Shown here: positions 60,801 through 64,000 of the stretch, piece after piece
Numbering within the stretch: position 1 is the first letter of the stretch
Layout of the letters: every line of letters starts with the position of its first letter
The notes under the pieces: generated by a model
Database searches by the model: none
What the model saw: the letters and a program-made list of their open reading frames with translations, nothing else
What the model was told of the DNA's origin: nothing
DNA from: Arthrobacter oryzae
GTDB lineage: Bacteria > Actinomycetota > Actinomycetes > Actinomycetales > Micrococcaceae
Length of the DNA stretch: 64,000 nucleotides
Reading direction: 5' to 3'
Assembly: GCF_030812315.1 (NCBI RefSeq)
Contig: NZ_JAUSSM010000004.1
Location: 310,001-374,000 of the forward strand
Program-made: the position numbers and the translations under genes

Positions 60801-62276
60801 ATGACTCTTTATGGAATGGACGTTGAGTCCGGCCGGCGCCTCAGCGAGGACTTCGCCCGGGCCAGCGAGCGGCTCCTGGCACTGAGCGGCAGCATCACAC
60901 CCCTAGTGAAGGCCACACCCTGGCACGGGCCCGACGGGCAAAAGTTCCAGGAGGACTGGACGGGGCACCGGCAGCAGCTGATCGGTACGGCGCATGCCCT
61001 CAAGGCGGCGTCGAACGCGGTGAGGCGCAACGTCGAGGAGCAGCTTGTTGCCAGCGAAACACGGGGCCTGGAGGCCGGACAGCCAGGGCACGCGGGCGCC
61101 GCCTCATTGTTCGACCGGCTGAACGATAGCATCGCAGGCGGAGCCGGGGATCTCTGGGACGGTGCCGGCGGTTTCATCAGCACCGTGGAAGATTCAGCCA
61201 GGGCGGGCTGGAACCTTTTTCAGGACGTTGCTCCGCCCGGCATCGGGAACCTGATGGACGCCCACGCAAACCTTCATGACCGTCTCGGCAATTTCGGCGA
61301 CATGGGCTGGCGCTGGTTGACCACAGGGGAACCGCCTTCCATTACCGAGTTCGGCTCCAACACTGTGTTGCTGGGCGCTGCGGCCGCCACCCTGGGCATC
61401 ACCATCAGGACCTTGGGAGCCTATAACCCGCACCTGTTCGACGACGGGCGTCCTGTCGCCGGTGATCCGATTCCCGTGGGCGTGGGCGACCCGGGCGCAG
61501 CCGACGAAGGCGTCCGCCTGAACACTCCGGTCCCGTCGACAGTCAGCGCCATCATGGACAGCACCATCGCCGCGTACAGTGACCAGGGCCAGCCGGGGAC
61601 GCCGGACACGAGCGTCCGCATCACCGCGGTCCACAAGCCCGGCGAGCCTGACGCGTACATCATCAGTATTCCCGGTACCACCCGTTGGTGGCCGGACGGG
61701 GCGAACAACCCGACGGACCTCACCGGGAACCTGGAGCTCGCAGGCGGGAACCTCTCCACCGCTGCCGAAGCGGTCCGGTTGGCGATGGAAAAAGCAGGCA
61801 TTCCGCCCGGCGCCCCTGTCATGCTGTCCGGGCACTCGCAGGGCGGAATGATCGCAGTTTCCCTGGCGTCGAATCCCGAATTCACCGAGAGATTCAACGT
61901 CACGAATGTCGTGACCTTTGGCTCACCGATAGATTCGACGCCGATCCCTGCCGACATCGACGTCCTTGCCCTGCAGCACGCTGGAGATCCCGTACCGAAG
62001 GTGGATTTGGGTGACGCCGCCGTGGCGCCTGACGGCCGGATATCCGCTACTCAGGACAATGCGGCCACTAAGATCACGCTGCCCAACCCTGCCGGCGACC
62101 CCGGTATCGCGAATATGAATTACCACGATGGCGGCAAGTACGTGGAGTCCGCCGCTGCAAACGAGGCGGGCGGTCAGATCGCCGAGTACAGTCAAAAGGC
62201 GTCAACACAAAAATTCACCACCACGGATCCCGGCCAAGTAACATCCACCGCGTCCAATTTGTCCCGAAAGCAGTGA
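60801..62276 (+). CDS. WXG100-like N-terminus fused to alpha/beta hydrolase
   Basis: A 491-residue protein. Residues 1-95 form an alpha-helical hairpin with WHG at 41-43 in the turn (ATPWHGPDGQKFQEDWTGHR), the size and motif position of WXG100/ESAT-6 proteins. Residues 105-235 are a linker with a hydrophobic stretch (NTVLLGAAAATLGITI). Residues 250-450 form an alpha/beta hydrolase with nucleophile Ser346 in LSGHSQGGM, Asp396 in HAGDPVPK and His442 in NYHDGG. There is no signal peptide, so export through a type VII (ESX) system is suggested. Likely a secreted lipase or esterase, perhaps a toxin. Confidence 0.8.
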   Translation: MTLYGMDVESGRRLSEDFARASERLLALSGSITPLVKATPWHGPDGQKFQEDWTGHRQQLIGTAHALKAASNAVRRNVEEQLVASETRGLEAGQPGHAGAASLFDRLNDSIAGGAGDLWDGAGGFISTVEDSARAGWNLFQDVAPPGIGNLMDAHANLHDRLGNFGDMGWRWLTTGEPPSITEFGSNTVLLGAAAATLGITIRTLGAYNPHLFDDGRPVAGDPIPVGVGDPGAADEGVRLNTPVPSTVSAIMDSTIAAYSDQGQPGTPDTSVRITAVHKPGEPDAYIISIPGTTRWWPDGANNPTDLTGNLELAGGNLSTAAEAVRLAMEKAGIPPGAPVMLSGHSQGGMIAVSLASNPEFTERFNVTNVVTFGSPIDSTPIPADIDVLALQHAGDPVPKVDLGDAAVAPDGRISATQDNAATKITLPNPAGDPGIANMNYHDGGKYVESAAANEAGGQIAEYSQKASTQKFTTTDPGQVTSTASNLSRKQ

Positions 62277-62278
62277 GT

Positions 62279-62692
62279 ATGCGCAGCTTCCGTAGAATCA
62301 TCACCCGAGCACTCATCTTGGGTGCGGTGGCCATTGCGCTCTCAGGGTGCGTTTTCGGCGGGGCATCACGGGCTGACCGCCTGGAGTCTTCGTTGAGGGA
62401 CGCAGCCATGTCCGTTCCGGGGATCAAGTCCGTCAGCGTCAATGCAAACGCCAACACGTCGGGAAACTTCATCGTCGTGAAGCTCGTCGGGGATACCGAT
62501 GACAAGTCCGAGCTCACGGAGATCCTCAGGACCGCGATCCCTGCTCTCCTGGACAGCATCAAGGATCTTGAATCCGGTACGTTTGGCGTCAGTATTTTCT
62601 CCCCGGACGACTCCGTGTCGGCGGAGCCGGGCGAGCTCGGATATTCCGGGTCAAGCTCGCTGGTTCGTTACCGCGAGTTCTTTTCCGAGTAG
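62279..62692 (+). CDS. small lipoprotein of unknown function
   Basis: A 137-residue lipoprotein starting MRSFRRIITRALILGAVAI; an in-frame GTG at 62273 overlaps the preceding stop and is an alternative start. Lipobox ALSGC at residue 25. Mature part is mixed alpha/beta (IKSVSVNANANTSGNFIVVK, SELTEILRTAIPALLDSIKD). I do not recognise the family; similar small lipoproteins accompany polymorphic toxin genes as immunity proteins, which is a possible role for this one because it directly follows the WXG100-hydrolase gene. Confidence 0.75.
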   Translation: MRSFRRIITRALILGAVAIALSGCVFGGASRADRLESSLRDAAMSVPGIKSVSVNANANTSGNFIVVKLVGDTDDKSELTEILRTAIPALLDSIKDLESGTFGVSIFSPDDSVSAEPGELGYSGSSSLVRYREFFSE

Positions 62693-62715
62693 CCGGCGGG
62701 ACGGTCGGCACGGCC

Positions 62716-63522
62716 TCACCGCGTGCCGCCCGCCCCCGCGGCGCCCCGTGCAGCAGCGGCGCCCAGCGCAGCCTTCCGGGCCTTCAGTTCCTGGCGCACC
62801 CGCTGGCCTATGACCAGGCCCACAGCGGCCAGGCCGATGGTGACGGGATAACCCATGAACCGCTCCAAGGTCCCCGGCTCGGGCACGTCCATCCCGGTGG
62901 CGCCGCCAAGGCCCAGTGCCACGAATGAGGTTGCCCCGCACGCCAGGATGAACCAGCCGAGTGGCGATTGCCGCAGCCAGAGCGCACCCAGCAGCAGCAG
63001 TGCGAGGGCTCCCCCGATGAAGAACATCAGGGCGCCGGCAAGGTGCACGGCGAAGAATCCGGCGTCCTCGGGGACCACTCCCACGATGATGGTCCCGGTG
63101 CCCGCGGCGAAGGTCAGAACCTTGGCGCCGACAGCTGCGAACCACGGGGAACGGCGGGCCGGCGCGACGGGGATGCGGACGCCGGGCCGGGCGGCGATGC
63201 ACAACAGCGCCGAGCTGAGGAGCAGCGCCCCCAGCAACATTCCCAATCCCTGCAACACGAACGAGGCATTCATCAGCGCATGCAGGGGCGAGCAGACATT
63301 CCTCTCCTCGTGGATTCCACAGTGAATGGCGCCGAGGTCGCTGATGAATCCGGTTCTGCGGCTGTACTGCTCCGGTCCCGCCCATGCACCGATCACAGCG
63401 GCTTCGGCCACGAAATACTGCAGGACACTGAGCTTCGCCCACGCGCCGAAATACTCCCTGGTGGAGGCGATGTTCGGGAGGAATCCGGCCCGGGACAACG
63501 TTGCTGGTGTTGCTGCAGTCAT
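62716..63522 (-). CDS. DUF998 family membrane protein
   Basis: A 268-residue protein with about six helices in the first 230 residues, ending in a basic Ala/Arg tail. Helix 1 NIASTREYFGAWAKLSVLQYF, the loop ISDLGAIHCGIHEERNVC and the helix VPEDAGFFAVHLAGALMFF match the DUF998 pattern of conserved polar positions. Function of the family is unknown. Convergent with the WXG100 module and upstream of the tRNA gene on the opposite strand. Confidence 0.85.
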   Translation of the reverse strand: MTAATPATLSRAGFLPNIASTREYFGAWAKLSVLQYFVAEAAVIGAWAGPEQYSRRTGFISDLGAIHCGIHEERNVCSPLHALMNASFVLQGLGMLLGALLLSSALLCIAARPGVRIPVAPARRSPWFAAVGAKVLTFAAGTGTIIVGVVPEDAGFFAVHLAGALMFFIGGALALLLLGALWLRQSPLGWFILACGATSFVALGLGGATGMDVPEPGTLERFMGYPVTIGLAAVGLVIGQRVRQELKARKAALGAAAARGAAGAGGTR

Positions 63523-63608
63523 GCCAAGAGCGTAGTACGCGCTGGTACCTTGTATGCTTGTATCCGTGCCCGAACAGGACGGCCTGGTGCCAACCGGTTC
63601 GGTCGCCC

Positions 63609-63681
63609 GCCCTCGTAGCTCAGTGGATAGAGCACGGCTCTCCTAAAGCCGGTGTCGTTGGTTCGATTCCAATCGAGGGCA
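63609..63681 (+). tRNA. tRNA-Arg (anticodon CCT)
   Basis: A 73-nt cloverleaf: acceptor GCCCTCG pairs with CGAGGGC, D-stem GCTC/GAGC, anticodon stem CGGCT/AGCCG with loop CTCCTAA (anticodon CCT at 63642-63644), variable loop GTGTC, T-arm loop TTCGATT. The discriminator is A; CCA is not encoded. It reads AGG codons, which are rare in this GC-rich genome. Confidence 0.95.
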
Positions 63682-63682
63682 C

Positions 63683-64000
63683 TTGAACTTCCAGCCGCAG
63701 AATGCAGCACGGGACCCTGCGGTACACCAGCCGCAGGAATTCGATCTGCGCGCCTACCTGCTGGGCAGCTGGTCCGTGGAGCGCACCCTGTGGGACCGCA
63801 GCTCCGACGCCCGGGGAACCTTCACCGGCGTCGTCCGCTTTTCCCCGAACGACGACGGCGGCCTCGCCTTCCATGAAGAGGGCACCATGCACTGGCCTAC
63901 TCCGGCCGGCGACAGGTTCACCGGCCCCGCGAGCCGCGACTACGTCCTGCATCCCACCGCCGTCCCCGATGCCATGGACATGATGTTCCCCGACGGACGG
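63683..64000 (+). CDS. DUF6314 family protein, 5' part (gene runs off the right edge)
   Basis: About 106 codons in one open frame to the window end. Visible protein contains DLRAYLLGSWSVERTLWDR, GTFTGVVRFSPNDDGGLAF, HEEGTMHWPTPAGDR and MFPDGR, the order seen in DUF6314 proteins, which have a beta-barrel-like fold of unknown function. The coordinate is the first in-frame TTG, directly after the tRNA gene; no ribosome site is visible so the start is uncertain. Confidence 0.7.
   Translation, partial: MNFQPQNAARDPAVHQPQEFDLRAYLLGSWSVERTLWDRSSDARGTFTGVVRFSPNDDGGLAFHEEGTMHWPTPAGDRFTGPASRDYVLHPTAVPDAMDMMFPDGR

Noticed and set aside
1-64000. Prophage, insertion sequence or integrated element
   Set aside because: No integrase, transposase, phage structural gene or attachment-type direct repeat was seen, and gene style is uniform throughout.

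Overview
The window is high-GC chromosomal DNA from an actinobacterium. Gene content and protein style (PcrA with a long C-terminal tail, inositol catabolic cluster with a Cgl0159-type aldolase, rubrerythrin-VIT fusion, DUF6314 next to a tRNA) suggest Arthrobacter or Pseudarthrobacter (Micrococcaceae); this is inference, since no 16S rRNA is present. No prophage, insertion sequence, transposase or CRISPR array is visible. Coding density is high and most operons read on the minus strand.

Layout. 1-1.7 kb: 5' part of a McrB-like restriction ATPase. 1.9-6.5 kb: small membrane protein, thioesterase, and a heterodimeric ABC exporter with one degenerate ATP site. 6.9-8.7 kb: secreted protein with two CHATGSE domains and a 15-bp-periodic proline tail, next to a class E/F-like sortase. 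8.8-11.5 kb: MarR regulator and 14-helix drug exporter with a coiled-coil tail. 11.6-14.5 kb: agmatinase-family hydrolase coupled to an acetolactate-synthase-like ThDP enzyme. 14.5-18.7 kb: PII protein and ammonium channel, then an APC permease. 18.8-25 kb: XRE-cupin regulator and sodium:solute symporter, small acidic protein, VIT-type metal transporter with a coupled metzincin-like protease, and a LOG-family protein. 25-29.2 kb: FadR-type regulator, MFS transporter and short-chain dehydrogenase with a palindromic operator, then a class I glutamine amidotransferase.

29.4-51 kb is a myo-inositol catabolic locus. It holds a GntR/HutC regulator with iolB (+), an ABC importer operon ending in two Gfo/Idh dehydrogenases and a hydroxypyruvate-isomerase-like protein (-), an eight-gene operon iolC-aldolase-iolD-iolA-iolE-iolG-TIM barrel-sugar MFS (-), and a separate MIF-like tautomerase gene (-). 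An aldo/keto reductase, an MFS exporter and a MarR gene sit between them. Four promoter regions share the 13-mer GTTTGTCCTGACA or close variants, which marks a single regulon. The enzymes cover the whole route: oxidation (IolG), dehydration (IolE), ring hydrolysis (IolD), isomerisation (IolB), phosphorylation (IolC), aldol cleavage, and semialdehyde oxidation to acyl-CoA (IolA).

51-64 kb: ArsR regulator with two tandem AHSA1/SRPBCC proteins, sucCD, a lipoprotein, pcrA, an inositol-monophosphatase-family phosphatase, a membrane protein, a three-gene module (possible EspG-like protein, WXG100-alpha/beta hydrolase fusion, lipoprotein) that looks like an orphan type VII secretion cargo unit, a DUF998 membrane protein, tRNA-Arg(CCT), and the 5' part of a DUF6314 gene. 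Convergent gene pairs are mostly separated by strong GC-rich hairpins.

Less expected items are the shared inositol operators including one on a tautomerase gene, the orphan WXG100-hydrolase module, a class of long extragenic palindromes (11.5, 42.8 and 44.9 kb), a 13-unit hexanucleotide repeat abutting the inositol regulator, and a sortase-substrate pair lacking the usual sorting motif.
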